The notes under the pieces: generated by a model
Databases searched by the model: none
What the model saw: only the letters and a program-made list of their open reading frames with translations
Told to the model about the DNA's origin: nothing
Shown: positions 8,501-17,531 of the stretch, one piece after another
Layout of the letters: each line of letters begins with the position of its first letter
How positions within the stretch are numbered: the first letter of the stretch is position 1
Source of the DNA: Vibrio navarrensis
Lineage (GTDB): Bacteria > Pseudomonadota > Gammaproteobacteria > Enterobacterales > Vibrionaceae
Assembly: GCF_015767675.1 (NCBI RefSeq)
Contig: NZ_CP065218.1
Coordinates: forward strand, 744,001 to 808,000
Direction: 5' to 3'
Length of the DNA: 64,000 nt
Program-made: the position numbers and the translations under genes

Positions 8501-9159
8501 CCATACACCTCACTCACGCCCGTCGGCTCAATGCCAGGCCAACTGGTATTGGTTGAGCCATAGTTTTTACACGTGTCGTCATTCCACACATGCAAGCGGA
8601 ACGCACTTTGGTCGCCATCTGGCGTGTTCATGTAAACGCGCGCCGTGTTTGCAGGAATGTCCGAGGTCGGGATCAGCTCAGGATAAACCGCCTTGACGCC
8701 TTCTTGGGTAAACACCGCGTTGCTTTTGCCTGTTTGCGTCAGATCGAGCTTGGCATCGAAGTCGCCCAACGGTTTGTTGCCATCAATGCGCGGAATAAAG
8801 TTGATACACTGAGTCGCATCTTCACGGACGTCGAGATCCCAGTAAGCACCGAGCTTATCGTCTACCCCTTTTGGCGCTATGCCTGTTCCCCAGTCGTTGG
8901 CATTGGGATCGGTTTCGGCGTAGCTATTGCAGTTGTCATTGTTCCATACATACAGCGAAGCTTTGTCGTAAGCAGAGGTATCGGCCGCTGCCACTGCGCT
9001 ATTCGCTTTATAGTAAACACGCGCCGTTTTGCTGGGTTCAGGTTGTTGCGGGGTGCTGCTGTCGCTGTTTGAAGAGTTACAGCCAGCAACGATCGATGTG
9101 GCCAACAGAGGTAAGATGGCTTTCGCCACCATTGATAAATTAAAAGGTTGTATGTTCAC
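5551..9159 (-). CDS. pulA: pullulanase lipoprotein, secreted type I (GH13, CBM41 repeats)
   Basis: Large debranching enzyme of 1202 residues that hydrolyses alpha-1,6 bonds in pullulan, glycogen and limit dextrins. A signal peptide ends in a lipobox (SIVAGC, acylated Cys27), followed by a Ser/Asn-rich linker. Two CBM41-type repeats follow (both contain ARVY and VWN(N/D)D blocks), then an ALDH-unrelated beta region and the catalytic barrel. Motifs: FNWGYDP of pullulanases, DVVYNHT, FRWDLMGHH with nucleophile Asp794, FYGEGWNFGE with acid/base Glu823, and VSKHDNQTLWD. The first Met is used; a second at residue 10 would also leave a signal peptide. In Vibrio, enzymes of this kind leave by the type II pathway. 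It complements the intracellular maltodextrin enzymes at 0.5-3 kb. Confidence 0.95.
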   Translation of the reverse strand: MNIQPFNLSMVAKAILPLLATSIVAGCNSSNSDSSTPQQPEPSKTARVYYKANSAVAAADTSAYDKASLYVWNNDNCNSYAETDPNANDWGTGIAPKGVDDKLGAYWDLDVREDATQCINFIPRIDGNKPLGDFDAKLDLTQTGKSNAVFTQEGVKAVYPELIPTSDIPANTARVYMNTPDGDQSAFRLHVWNDDTCKNYGSTNTSWPGIEPTGVSEVYGPYWDLPVTGTDSCLNIIPNNKSNGDYQTANLKFEFDKTTVIGNVAFVFKGTDKVYYTALAQKPVAQVELAGASAIFADDKVILVNAKDATSVTLYYSQSGELAFDSATKKVTGATKQVTSSKVASGDWASAKPHLKNDFIGFEMDFSGEGLALKDLLKGQLMVVASDATGVIKATEVQPASALDALYADSATKLSYGAIINQDSSTTFRLWAPTAQSVKLIPYSADKQAQSAIAMSFDASSGAWVAENTALKHGDFYRYEVTVYHPATDEVETYQVTDPYSLSLSMNSEYSQVVDLENAELKPSGWDALAAPHAQDNPASFVLYEAHIRDFSALDSSTIEANRGKYKAFTQSGSAPVEHLKNLAKSGVTHLHLLPTFDIATINEDPSKVADINAKFAKLCELDASVKDDKDFGGYCAGDETIAAVFDTLSKADSKDNAVVQRLNSHVRNVDSFNWGYDPYHYTVPEGSYSSDAEGMTRIKEFREMVMAVKQDVGMNVVMDVVYNHTNESGVSSKSVLDRIVPWYYQRLNEFSGAVEQSTCCSNTAPENKMFGKLIDDSIATWVKEYKIDAFRWDLMGHHPLAQMQQTLAAAQAVDPHVYFYGEGWNFGEVGNDRMFKQATQPNLGGTGIGSFSDRLRDAVRGGGPFDGEATLRSNQGFGNGIYVQVNDKNTQTAELKKTALHLADLTRLGMAGNLKEFPFTDSTGKAITGGELDYNGQPAGYAQDAWEIQNYVSKHDNQTLWDNNQYKIAYDVTSADRTRMQAVSLSTAVLGQGIPFIHMGSELLRSKSMQRDSYDSGDWYNRVDFTKQDNNWNVGLPREDKDGSNWGIISDVITGSSDRAMPTATDIGNMDKFFNELAALRASSGLLTLGKGSEIIKRVKFHNTGADQTPGLIVMSVDNSGELYDAKVDATRDGLVVVVNASPSALSSFAHFDATGYSLHAIQAAAGNDSLAKNQDQVASVTEGKLSVPAWSVAVFEKLRN

Positions 9160-9585
9160 GTTCTATATCCATATGCGTAATTATAAAAAGCCCAGTTATG
9201 CTAAGGATTTCGTTTGCCAGCAAAATGTGAGAAAACTCAGTAAAGATTTTTGTCGTTAATAATTAATGCAATGCGGCTATCGGGATCACGAAAAGTAGAA
9301 GGAGAGGTCGTGAAATACTGCACATTTTTAGGGCGTAGAAAGGGGGAGGAAAAGGCGCTTTTGTGAGCTAGGTACGGAGGATGCCATTCTGCATGAAATT
9401 TCGCCACTCTCACCCAGTGCGGGTTAAATCACATATTTCATTGATGTTAATTTCTGTATAAAAATAACCTTTCCTGTTACTCAAGGAAAAAGCGCATTCC
9501 GCACCCAAATGAAAAACAAACCAGATAAAGAGAAAAGCGGAGAGTAAAAGAGGAGTTTCTTGAGGAAGAACGGCACAGGTTATCA
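9160..9585. other. intergenic region upstream of pulA
   Basis: About 430 bases without a gene. It must contain the pulA promoter on the minus strand. No clear MalT-type tandem site, CRP palindrome or RNA structure was recognised, and no open frame has a credible ribosome binding site. Confidence 0.5.
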
Positions 9586-9617
9586 AGCCCTCCCCAAACC
9601 AGTGTCTGGGGAAGGCT
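9586..9617 (-). terminator. probable terminator after the catecholate receptor gene
   Basis: Arms 9586-9596 and 9607-9617 (AGCCCTCCCCA with TGGGGAAGGCT) form 11 bp with one G-T pair, 12 bases past the receptor stop. The following minus-strand sequence has no real T run, so termination may be only partial. Confidence 0.55.
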
Positions 9618-9628
9618 AAGGCTTGTGA

Positions 9629-11593
9629 TTACAGCGCCATATCGACGGTGATGTAGTAAGAGCGGCCAATCTCACTTTCTTGATAATCTTGGCTTTCCGC
9701 TTGAAGATTTTTGTCTAGGAAGTTGGTGATGCCTGCTTTTACCGTCCAATCATGGTTGATGCGATAGCTGGCACCAAGGTTGGCGATCACATACGGGTCA
9801 AACCAGATGTTCTCACCGAGGCTATAACTGTAGCCCAACTGTTTCCCCGTGTAGTTAGCTGAAGCAAACAGAGTGAGATCCGTGCTTGCGTCCCAGTTCA
9901 GCGTAACGCTCGCCAACCATGACGGTACGTTTTCCAAATCCAACCCCGTCGCTTTCACTTCGGTTTTGGTGTATGTGGCATTCGCGTTGAGATAGAGGGT
10001 ATCGCTGATATCCAGATCGCCTTCCAGCTCTAAACCTTTCGACTCAACATCGTCTTCAATGTTCTGGTAGGTAATAAAGCCTGTCGCACGTGTTGAGGTG
10101 TCTCGGTCAATCATATTTTCAATCTGGTTTGCAAACACAGTGCCCTGAACAAACCAGCTATCACCACGGTAACTAGAGGTGAACTCAACAGTTTTTGAGC
10201 TCTCCGGCTTGAGGTCGGGATTGCCCGTCAGGTAGCAAGCACCGCCACAACTGACCAGAGTGAAATCTTTCGATGATTGGTAAATAGAAGGCGTTTTAAA
10301 ACCTTCCGCATAGCCCCCTTTGAGGGTCAAACGATCGCTTGGGGTATACACCAAGTACGCTCTTGGGGTGAAATCACTGCCAAAATTGTTGTTGTGGGTT
10401 AAGCGGCCACTCAGCGTTGCTGACAAGGTATCACTCAAAGTGATCTGATCTTGCAAGAACAGCGCACTTTGCGTCAGCGATTGGCTGTCATTGTAATCTC
10501 GGTCGATGTCGATTGAGGTGTAAAGAACATCAAAGCCAGTGGTAATCAATTGTCCATCGATGGCCGTGATGCCAAACTTAGCATCCAGTGAGTGGTTTTG
10601 CTGTTTCGCATTGGCAACCTCTAACAGAGGGTGCGTGTTGTCATCATGGATTTTCGAGTTTTCGTACAAATAGTTGATGTTGTCATTACCCCAACTCCAC
10701 TCTCCTTGATGGCCCAACGAGGTGGTGTACTTTTTACCGTTGGTGATGTCATCATCCGACGAACTGTTTCTATCGGTGTCGGGATAGGTACGCTTATCTT
10801 CCAGATAGCTGATGTCCCATAGGATTTTGTTATTTTCATTTACAAGCCAAGTCAATGCCGCTTGGATACCTTTACGTTCCTGCTCTGCGTTGCCGGAGAA
10901 GTTATTCCCAGCATGCACATCGTCAGGGAACCAAGCATCTTGCTGGCTCACTTCTGCTGCCACAGAGTAAAGCAGTTTGTCAGGTCGTGCGCTACCACTG
11001 ACCCAAACGTTGCCTTTGGTCATAGCGCCATCCCCCTCTTCGGGGTGCGAATAAGAGAGGCTGGCGTTAACACGCGTCTCTTCCGTTGGCTGTTTGAGGA
11101 TAACGTTCACTACTCCGCCGAGCGCATCACTGCCATAAAGCGACGACATCGGCCCGCGGATCACTTCAATGCGATCAATGGCGCTAATCGGAATGCTGGA
11201 GAAATCAAAACCGGCACCGCGTACCATCGTCTCACTGGAATTGATACGACGGCCATTGACCAGCAACAAGGTAAAGTTGTCCCGTGCGGTATTGTTGTTC
11301 TTCAAACCACGAATAATGATATTCGGCTCGCTACCAGAACTGCGCACCACATGCACACCGGGGACACTTTCGAGTGCGCTGGCCACATCATTCACTGGCT
11401 TGCGGTTGAGATCCTCACTGGTGATCACGCTAATGGTCGCTGGCGCTTCGCGCAACGAGGTTTGGTTGGTGGTCGCGGTCACCACCATAACATCCACGTC
11501 AGAACTATGCGTTGTATCCGCCAAAACAGGGAGGGAGAAAACCGCCAACGTAATTGCGTAACTGAGTGCTGATTTTTTCATTCTCTTTTTCAT
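9629..11593 (-). CDS. TonB-dependent outer-membrane receptor, catecholate siderophore type
   Basis: Protein of 654 residues: signal peptide (cleavage after PVLA), TonB-box-like DVMVVTA, plug domain with PATISVITSEDL and IEVIRGPMSSLYGSDALGG, and a 22-strand-type barrel ending in an aromatic/hydrophobic strand (YYITVDMAL). It resembles the IrgA/CirA/FepA group. The ATG overlaps the stop of the upstream esterase gene (ATGA), so translation is coupled. The partner esterase and the Fur box upstream of it point to uptake of a ferric catecholate such as enterobactin or a breakdown product. A second ATG four codons in is an alternative start. The exact ligand is unknown. Two cysteines (SCGGAC) probably bridge an outer loop. 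Confidence 0.9.
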   Translation of the reverse strand: MKKRMKKSALSYAITLAVFSLPVLADTTHSSDVDVMVVTATTNQTSLREAPATISVITSEDLNRKPVNDVASALESVPGVHVVRSSGSEPNIIIRGLKNNNTARDNFTLLLVNGRRINSSETMVRGAGFDFSSIPISAIDRIEVIRGPMSSLYGSDALGGVVNVILKQPTEETRVNASLSYSHPEEGDGAMTKGNVWVSGSARPDKLLYSVAAEVSQQDAWFPDDVHAGNNFSGNAEQERKGIQAALTWLVNENNKILWDISYLEDKRTYPDTDRNSSSDDDITNGKKYTTSLGHQGEWSWGNDNINYLYENSKIHDDNTHPLLEVANAKQQNHSLDAKFGITAIDGQLITTGFDVLYTSIDIDRDYNDSQSLTQSALFLQDQITLSDTLSATLSGRLTHNNNFGSDFTPRAYLVYTPSDRLTLKGGYAEGFKTPSIYQSSKDFTLVSCGGACYLTGNPDLKPESSKTVEFTSSYRGDSWFVQGTVFANQIENMIDRDTSTRATGFITYQNIEDDVESKGLELEGDLDISDTLYLNANATYTKTEVKATGLDLENVPSWLASVTLNWDASTDLTLFASANYTGKQLGYSYSLGENIWFDPYVIANLGASYRINHDWTVKAGITNFLDKNLQAESQDYQESEIGRSYYITVDMAL

Positions 11594-13170
11594 TCCTTTT
11601 TATCCTGGTTAAAAAACTGGGCTAAACCTTGTGCCAACATGACGCGCCAACTGAAGTAGTCATGGCCACCGGCTACCTGTTCAAAGACCACGGAGTAACC
11701 TTTCTCTTTCAGCACTTTGTGCAGCTTTTGGTTGGTTTTCAGTATGTTTGCCGAATCCGGGCTGACTTCGAACACGCCCGCGTTCATGTAAATGTCGATA
11801 TCTTTGCGCTCGCTAAGCGCGAACTGCTGCGTCAACCACTCGCTGCTGTGCGGGCTTTCTCCCCACCAAAACGAACCTGATTGACTGAGCACTTTGCCAA
11901 AGGCATCGGGGCGGCGAAAAGCAATCGCCATTGAGGCCAAGCCACCGAAGCTTGAGCCTGAAAGAATGGTCTCTTCCGCCTTGGGGCAAATGCCATGCAC
12001 CTGACACAACCACGGCTTGAACTCGTTGGCCATGAAATCGGCAAAGCGATCGTTGGGAGTCAGCTCTTGAGCACGTAAGCTGGGAAGCGGGTTATTGATA
12101 AACACCGCTCGCAGTGGCGGTATTTTTTTCTGCGCAATTAAGTTGTCCAACATGGTCGGTACAGAGGCGCGCCCCAGATAAGCATCCCCATCGAACAAAA
12201 TAAGCAGCGGTGAGGCTGGCGTCACCGCATAGCGGGCGTGGGGTTGATAGAGGTGGATGGTGCGGCGATTATTCAGCATCGCACTGTCGTAGCTAAACGT
12301 CGTCACTTGGCCAGTTAGGTTGCCCTGTGGCCGGGTTATCTCATCGCTCAGCGCTTTCGGTAACGTCACGGTGGAAGCAGTAGAAAACAGCGTATCGTCT
12401 TGCGCAAAAGGCGCGTTGTGATTAAGAGGATCGGGCCCTGCTGTTGCAAGCACCGCGCGGCGCTGCTCGCGCCACGCATCTTGAGATTCGTCACTCACAA
12501 TTTGTGGCACATTGGGCGCTAAACGATAAGAAAGGCGGGTTTGTGCTGGCACCACATAGCTTTTGTACCAGATAGTGCTATTGGCTAAACGGGCTAAGTG
12601 CACATGGCCATCGTACGGGCTGCCGAGCAAACGAACGTTGTCTGCTTCACCGCGCCAAAGAAATGTGAGGAGCATTTGCTCATCATCAATCGGCTCGATC
12701 AGGGGTGTCCCTGCTTGTTCTATTCGCTGCCAGAAGCGCGACTCAGCATCGGCGTTGCTGGCCACAATCGCATCGTGCGTCTTCTGAAGCAACGAGCTGA
12801 GCAACGGATGTTGTGGTAATACACGTTGATCAGACTTTAGGGCCAACTTGTTCAAATTAAGCGAAATGTGAGCATTTTGCTGCGCAAACGGCTGGATCTC
12901 TATCTGATAGCGCCCTGCCTTATCCGCCAGCCAGAAGATCTCTGCTTCTTTCTGCCCAGCGCTGAGCAGTTGTTTCACCACTTGGCCTTGCTGATCGACA
13001 ATCGAGGCAGACTGTAGTGGCGCATCACTGGTGAGTGTGCCGCGAAAATAGGTTTGCGACTCAGTGAGCACAGGCTGGTGCGTGGTTTGCTCGATGTCAA
13101 ACTCTTGCTGCCAAGTTTGGGGCAAAGGTGACGTGGCTGAAAGCGCTAGCAGAAATACCGGGGACAACAC
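11590..13170 (-). CDS. exported enterochelin esterase (Fes/IroE-like)
   Basis: The start is placed at GTG 13170, which has AGGAG seven bases upstream. The longer frame up to a TTG at 13200 would run into the Fur box and has no ribosome binding site. The 526-residue product begins with a signal peptide (MLSPVFLLALSATS), then an N-terminal Fes-type beta domain, then an alpha/beta-hydrolase esterase domain. The nucleophile motif is GSSFGG and the late histidine is in GGHDYFSW. It is expected to cleave the trilactone of ferric enterobactin-like siderophores. Classical Fes is cytoplasmic, so the signal peptide suggests hydrolysis in the periplasm, before or instead of inner-membrane import. It is the first gene of the operon with the receptor. 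Confidence 0.87.
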   Translation of the reverse strand: MLSPVFLLALSATSPLPQTWQQEFDIEQTTHQPVLTESQTYFRGTLTSDAPLQSASIVDQQGQVVKQLLSAGQKEAEIFWLADKAGRYQIEIQPFAQQNAHISLNLNKLALKSDQRVLPQHPLLSSLLQKTHDAIVASNADAESRFWQRIEQAGTPLIEPIDDEQMLLTFLWRGEADNVRLLGSPYDGHVHLARLANSTIWYKSYVVPAQTRLSYRLAPNVPQIVSDESQDAWREQRRAVLATAGPDPLNHNAPFAQDDTLFSTASTVTLPKALSDEITRPQGNLTGQVTTFSYDSAMLNNRRTIHLYQPHARYAVTPASPLLILFDGDAYLGRASVPTMLDNLIAQKKIPPLRAVFINNPLPSLRAQELTPNDRFADFMANEFKPWLCQVHGICPKAEETILSGSSFGGLASMAIAFRRPDAFGKVLSQSGSFWWGESPHSSEWLTQQFALSERKDIDIYMNAGVFEVSPDSANILKTNQKLHKVLKEKGYSVVFEQVAGGHDYFSWRVMLAQGLAQFFNQDKKE

Positions 13171-13192
13171 AACGACTCTCCTTGATGCAAAT

Positions 13193-13211
13193 AATAACAA
13201 TTATCATTTGT
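13193..13211 (-). promoter_or_regulatory. Fur box of the esterase-receptor operon
   Basis: The minus strand reads ACAAATGATAATTGTTATT, which matches 13 of 19 positions of the Fur consensus GATAATGATAATCATTATC, including the central ATGATAAT core. It lies 23-41 bases upstream of the esterase start, the usual position for iron repression. Confidence 0.82.
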
Positions 13212-13282
13212 ATTTTGGCGCATTATACTGATTTGGTTCATTAGGTAAAGTGATGTTTTCGATTGGTTTTATTCGCGACTCT

Positions 13283-13290
13283 GCTATAGG
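13283..13290. repeat. 8-bp target-site duplication, left copy
   Basis: GCTATAGG directly abuts the left inverted repeat of the ISL3-type element and recurs at 14576-14583. An 8-bp duplication is characteristic of the ISL3 family and indicates a fairly recent insertion. Confidence 0.92.
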
Positions 13291-14575
13291 GGTTCATCCG
13301 GAAAATCGATACCTGAATGGCTTTTCTGATACCATATCGCCAAAAATAGCCAGTTAATGTCAACTTCACTTCTTTACCATCGCTTTGGAATACGCGGCCC
13401 TTTCCATTATTGCTCTACAGAGTTTGATGGTGACGCGACCATCTTTCACGTAGCACACAATCCTCATATTAAATGTCCATCATGTCGTAGTCGTGATGTC
13501 ATAAAAAAAAGGAGGTAAGGTTCGCCGTTTCATCGCTACGCCAATCGGCACTAGCCCCTGTTACATCCAGATAGCAAACCAGCGGATTGAATGCCGAGCT
13601 TGTAATACACTCGGGTATTTGCCGCTTAACTTTGTTCCTCGTCCCAAAGTGCGTTACACAAAGGGCTTTGAACAGTATGTTCTCTCGCTGTCAGCATTGA
13701 ACGTCACCATCAATGCCATTGCCAAGCTATGTGGTGTCTGTTGGGATACAGTGAAAGATATTCAGAAGCATTACCTGCAAAAGCGATACTCTCAACCTTG
13801 TCTTAAAAACGTCACTCACATTGGAATTGATGAGATTTACTGTGGCTCAAAAAGTGGCTTCATGACGGTTGTGATTGATATGAAGACAAGTGCCGTCATT
13901 TATACAGAGAAAGGAAAGAAGGCCGAAAGCCTTGACGGTTTTTGGAAACGGAAGCTGCGTTGTAAAAAGCCGATTGAAGCCGTCGCCACCGATATGGGAC
14001 AGGCATACATCTCTTCGGTAAAACAGCACGCCCCGAAGGCGAAGTTGGTCATTGACCGTTTCCACGTGGTGAAGCGTTTTAATGAAAAGCTGACAGAGTT
14101 CAGGCGTGAACTACAAAATTCGATGAGTAACAAAAATGACGCTCAATACCTTAAGAATACTCGTTGGTTATTGGTAAGTAATCCCGATAGGTTAGATGAG
14201 CAAGGCCAAGCGAGATTGGAGCGAGCACTCGCAGCCAATCAGCCCTTAGCGGTGGTTTATTATTTAAAAGAGAAGTTAAGAATGCTGTGGTCGCAGCCAT
14301 CAAAGATAGAGGGTGAGAGATGGCTAGAAAGCTGGATAGATGAAGCGAACCACTCAGGCATTGTGATGCTAGAGAAGTTTACTAAGACCCTGAGGAAGCA
14401 TAAGGATGGGATATTGGCATTTTATGATGAAAGGATGAATAGTGGTCGAGTAGAGGGTGTGAACAACCGAATAAAGACGCTGAACAAAGTCGCCTATGGG
14501 TATCGTGATTGGGAATTTTTTGAGTTAAAAATCAAAGCCAGTCATGAGGCGAAGTATCGATTTTCCGGATGAACC
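13291..14575 (+). mobile_element. ISL3-family insertion sequence, complete
   Basis: A 1285-bp element bounded by inverted repeats of 22 bp, starting GGTTCATCCGGAAAATCG at 13291 and ending with the complement at 14554-14575, apparently without mismatch. It is flanked by an 8-bp direct repeat GCTATAGG. It has one transposase gene, which is frameshifted. It sits upstream of the esterase operon, leaving the Fur box intact with about 70 bases between, and so separates that operon from its older upstream DNA. Confidence 0.93.
13357..14572 (+). pseudogene. ISL3-family transposase, frameshifted at an A8 run
   Basis: The N-terminal part (13357-13518) encodes 53 residues ending in a zinc-finger half (CPSCRSRDVIKK) and stops at TAA 13516. 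The rest of the transposase continues in another frame from about 13511 and includes the second cysteine pair (ECRACN), the helix-turn-helix, and the DDE catalytic domain (IGIDEIYCG, ATDMGQAY, EGVNNRIK). Removing one A from the A8 tract at 13503-13510 joins the two frames into a protein of about 404 residues, normal for the family. This may be a dead gene, a sequencing error in a homopolymer, or expression by slippage. A TTG at 13619 is sometimes taken as the start of the second part, but has no support. Confidence 0.85.
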
Positions 14576-14583
14576 GCTATAGG
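14576..14583. repeat. 8-bp target-site duplication, right copy
   Basis: GCTATAGG, identical to 13283-13290, abutting the right inverted repeat of the insertion sequence. Confidence 0.92.
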
Positions 14584-14606
14584 GATACAAAGTACTAAAG
14601 ACGACG

Positions 14607-14636
14607 CAAAAAAATCCCCAAGCATGGCTCGGGGAT
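14607..14636 (-). terminator. intrinsic terminator after sstT
   Basis: On the minus strand ATCCCCGAGC pairs with GCTTGGGGAT (14614-14636; one G-T pair, 3-base loop), followed by seven T. It lies 53 bases past the sstT stop. Confidence 0.9.
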
Positions 14637-14689
14637 GAAAAGGTTTGAGCAAAGTGGCATCAAGCGCCGCTCATATCATTCTGCGCAGA

Positions 14690-15910
14690 TTAACGCTGAG
14701 CTTTTTGTGCTTCTGATTCACATACTGCGGCCGTAAAGATCACGTCAGTTGAGCTGTTGAGCGCCGTTTCCGCTGAATCTTGGATAACACCGATGATAAA
14801 GCCGACCGCGACCACTTGCATTGCAATGTCGTTGGAAATCCCGAACAGGCCACACGCCAGCGGGATCAAAAGCAGCGATCCCCCCGCAACACCAGATGCG
14901 CCACACGCCGACACCGCCGCCACAACGCTGAGCAGGATTGCGGTCATCAGATCCACTTCAATACCCATGGTGTGTACCGCAGCCAGAGTCAGTGTTGTGA
15001 TGGTAATAGCAGCACCGGCCATGTTGATGGTCGCACCTAGTGGAATCGATACCGAGTAGGTGTCTTCATCCAGTTTTAGCTTTTCACACAAAGCCATGTT
15101 GACTGGAATGTTAGCCGCACTAGAACGGGTAAAGAAAGCCGTTACGCCACTTTCACGCAGACACTGGAACACTAACGGGTATGGGTTTTGTTTGGTTTTT
15201 ACGTAAACCATCGCTGGGTTAACCACCAGTGCAATGATCGCCATCGCGCTCAGCAGTACCACTAACAGGTGTGCGTAACCGGCCAACGCGTCAAAGCCCG
15301 TAGTCGCGAAAGTAGACGCAACGAGGCCGAAAATACCGAACGGCGCCAAACGGATGATGAAACGCACAATGTGTGAAACGCTGTGGCTGAGATCTTCAAA
15401 CACCGCTTTGGTGGTCGCTGAGGCATGATGCAGTGCCAAACCAAGGCCCACACCCCAAGCCAAGATACCAATATAGTTGGCATTAGTTAGCGCGTTAACT
15501 GGGTTATCCACCAGCTTGAACAGCAGGGTTTTAATTACTTCCAGAATACCTTGCGGCGGGTTCGCCCCTTCCGCACCCGTCACTAGGGTCAGTGTCGTTG
15601 GAAACATGAAGCTCAAGACAACGGCTATCAGAGCAGCAAAGAAGGTTCCCGCCAGGTACATCACCACGATTGGGCGCATATGGGTATGTTGATTTTTCTT
15701 TTGATTGGCGATGGAAGCGGCGACAAGGATAAAGACCAAAATTGGGGCGATCGCTTTCAACGCACCGACGAATAAGCTCCCGAGCAAGCCTACACTTTCG
15801 GCTGAGCTTGGTGAGACGACGGCAAGTGAGATCCCAAGGACGATACCGACTAGGATCTGTAGCACGAGGTTGCCACGGGCAAATCGCGCTATAAGACTGT
15901 TATGTTGCAT
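14690..15910 (-). CDS. sstT: serine/threonine:Na+ symporter SstT
   Basis: Inner-membrane carrier of 406 residues of the dicarboxylate/amino acid:cation symporter family. Sequence blocks typical of SstT are visible: the start [20 protein letters not shown], the serine-rich re-entrant region [14 protein letters not shown], and the substrate/sodium-binding hairpin [17 protein letters not shown]. Eight transmembrane segments and two hairpins fit the length. It imports serine and threonine with sodium. It is a single-gene unit with its own terminator; the upstream 278-base gap contains its promoter and the rsgA terminator. Confidence 0.95.
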   Translation of the reverse strand: MQHNSLIARFARGNLVLQILVGIVLGISLAVVSPSSAESVGLLGSLFVGALKAIAPILVFILVAASIANQKKNQHTHMRPIVVMYLAGTFFAALIAVVLSFMFPTTLTLVTGAEGANPPQGILEVIKTLLFKLVDNPVNALTNANYIGILAWGVGLGLALHHASATTKAVFEDLSHSVSHIVRFIIRLAPFGIFGLVASTFATTGFDALAGYAHLLVVLLSAMAIIALVVNPAMVYVKTKQNPYPLVFQCLRESGVTAFFTRSSAANIPVNMALCEKLKLDEDTYSVSIPLGATINMAGAAITITTLTLAAVHTMGIEVDLMTAILLSVVAAVSACGASGVAGGSLLLIPLACGLFGISNDIAMQVVAVGFIIGVIQDSAETALNSSTDVIFTAAVCESEAQKAQR

Positions 15911-16130
15911 ACATCATTCCTGCATTTATCAGAATTATGGTGGTTTGATTATTCATTTTATAGAACTAAGCGAAATTCAGCATAGTTGTGCTGAATGGTA
16001 CCTATAGTAACGAGGGAATATTTTGTGTCTAGTTTTAGTTTATTTCTGGGCTGATTGTTTGTGCAAAGTTGTGATGGGTGGTTAAAAGTGTTGTAAAGAT
16101 GTTATAAGCAAGAGAAAGAAGAATAAAATA

Positions 16131-16165
16131 ATAGCCAAAGTAGTTTTGCTAACCACTTTGGCTAT
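16131..16165 (-). terminator. intrinsic terminator after rsgA
   Basis: ATAGCCAAAGT (16131-16141) pairs with ACTTTGGCTAT (16155-16165), extendable inward with one mismatch. On the minus strand a T-rich stretch (TATTTTATT) follows. It lies 24 bases past the rsgA stop. Confidence 0.82.
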
Positions 16166-16188
16166 AAGAGGATGCGTTGTCAGTTAAC

Positions 16189-17250
16189 TCAATAAGGCGC
16201 TTTTAATTTTTTCTTATCGCTGAGTACGTTACGATGCATTTTTCCTATTTGCTTCAATCGATTCCTTTGCTCAGCGAAGGTTGACGCATTGTAAGCCTGC
16301 TCTTTTTGCAGTTTGAGGTAGTTTTGATAGCGTCTTAGCTCTAATGTGCCATTTTCTATCGCTTTTTGTACCGCACACCCCGGCTCTTGCTGGTGTCGAC
16401 AATCACTAAAACGGCAGCGCTCTGCCAAACTTTCAATTTCGGCAAAGGTCTCACTGACCCCTTCACCGCAATCAGCCAGTTGCAGCTCACGCATTCCGGG
16501 CGTATCAATAATGATGCCGCCACCGGCTATCAGATGCACCGAACGCGCTGTGGTGGTGTGTCGACCTTTGCTGTCGTCTTCACGAATCCCGCCCGTTTGT
16601 TGCGTTTCATCACCCAGTAGCGAGTTGGTCAAGGTTGATTTTCCGACCCCGGATGAGCCGAGAAACGCCACAGTGCGGCCCGTCGTGCACCACGGTCTTA
16701 ACACGTCAACACTATGGCTGTCGAGTGCGTTGACCGCTTCAACCAGCAAAGTCGCGCTTAACTGCTTCACTTGTTGGATACGCGCTTCGGCATCAACACA
16801 AAGATCTGCTTTGGTGAGCACCACCACCGGCTCAATGTGTGCTTCCTTGGCGACGCTAAGGTAACGCTCAATGCGGCTGAGGTTGAAATCATCATTGAGC
16901 GAGCAGACGATAAACAGCGTATCGACATTGGCCGCAATCAATTGCTCCTCAACTTTGCTGCCCGCCGCTTTACGGCTCAATTCACTCTGGCGTTCCAGCA
17001 ACCGTTTGAACTGATGTTGCGTATCGACCAACAGCCAATCGCCAACGGTCATTTTGGGCTGCGCATGATGAATAGCTAAATGAAAACTGCCCTGCTCACA
17101 AGCCAGTTGATACCCGCTACGATGATGAGCAAGCACACGGCAAATCAGCGTGTCGTCGTAGTCGTCCAGTGTCAGTTGTTGTTGAAAAAAAGGTTTCCAG
17201 CCAAGTTGAGCAAGTGTTGCTGGCTGAAGTGGATTACTTGTTTTGTTCAT
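16189..17250 (-). CDS. rsgA: ribosome small-subunit-dependent GTPase RsgA
   Basis: GTPase of 353 residues that helps late maturation of the 30S subunit. An N-terminal OB-fold is followed by a circularly permuted GTPase with motif order G4 (TKADL), G1 (GSSGVGKST), G3 (DTPGMREL). The C-terminal zinc motif ([14 protein letters not shown]) binds zinc through Cys and His. Vibrios usually carry the housekeeping rsgA on chromosome I, so this copy on chromosome II is probably a paralogue; that is an inference from general knowledge. It has a long upstream region with several small hairpins. Confidence 0.93.
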   Translation of the reverse strand: MNKTSNPLQPATLAQLGWKPFFQQQLTLDDYDDTLICRVLAHHRSGYQLACEQGSFHLAIHHAQPKMTVGDWLLVDTQHQFKRLLERQSELSRKAAGSKVEEQLIAANVDTLFIVCSLNDDFNLSRIERYLSVAKEAHIEPVVVLTKADLCVDAEARIQQVKQLSATLLVEAVNALDSHSVDVLRPWCTTGRTVAFLGSSGVGKSTLTNSLLGDETQQTGGIREDDSKGRHTTTARSVHLIAGGGIIIDTPGMRELQLADCGEGVSETFAEIESLAERCRFSDCRHQQEPGCAVQKAIENGTLELRRYQNYLKLQKEQAYNASTFAEQRNRLKQIGKMHRNVLSDKKKLKAPY

Positions 17251-17504
17251 TGCGAATCTTCCCGGTGCACAAAAGCACCTGACTAAATCATTAGGATTCA
17301 GGGTGTAATTCGTTCGTTACGATAGAATGACCCCGGTTTTACCGGGCAAACAAGAAGGGATGGGGAGAAGTCGCTCGTTGCGATAAAAAGGTTTGTGAAC
17401 GGACTTTCCGTTAACCCAACAATGCCCTTTGAAGTTGGTTAGTGACAATCATCAGAATTCCTCCAGTGTGTTTTAGACAGTGGCAGTATAGGCGCACAAA
17501 AGAA
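17251..17504. other. rsgA upstream region with several small hairpins
   Basis: About 250 bases with no gene. It contains three perfect short hairpins: GGTGC/GCACC (17264-17279), CCCGGT/ACCGGG (17332-17346) and AACGGA/TCCGTT (17398-17412). They may belong to a structured 5' leader of rsgA on the minus strand. No known riboswitch was recognised. Confidence 0.4.
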
Positions 17505-17530
17505 AAAGGAGCGACTGTTGCCACTCCTTT
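17505..17530 (-). terminator. intrinsic terminator of the copper operon
   Basis: AAAGGAG (17505-17511) pairs with CTCCTTT (17524-17530). On the minus strand the stem is followed by TTCTTTTG after a continuous T stretch. It lies 18-43 bases beyond the PCuAC stop. Confidence 0.75.
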
Positions 17531-17531
17531 G

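Noticed and set aside
9344..9375. GGAGGA-like words upstream of pulA as MalT boxes
   Set aside because: They are single, in the wrong orientation and do not form the expected direct repeat.
13619..14572. Intact 317-residue transposase starting at TTG
   Set aside because: The reading frame continues upstream with the zinc-finger half, and the N-terminus is in another frame separated by one base at A8.
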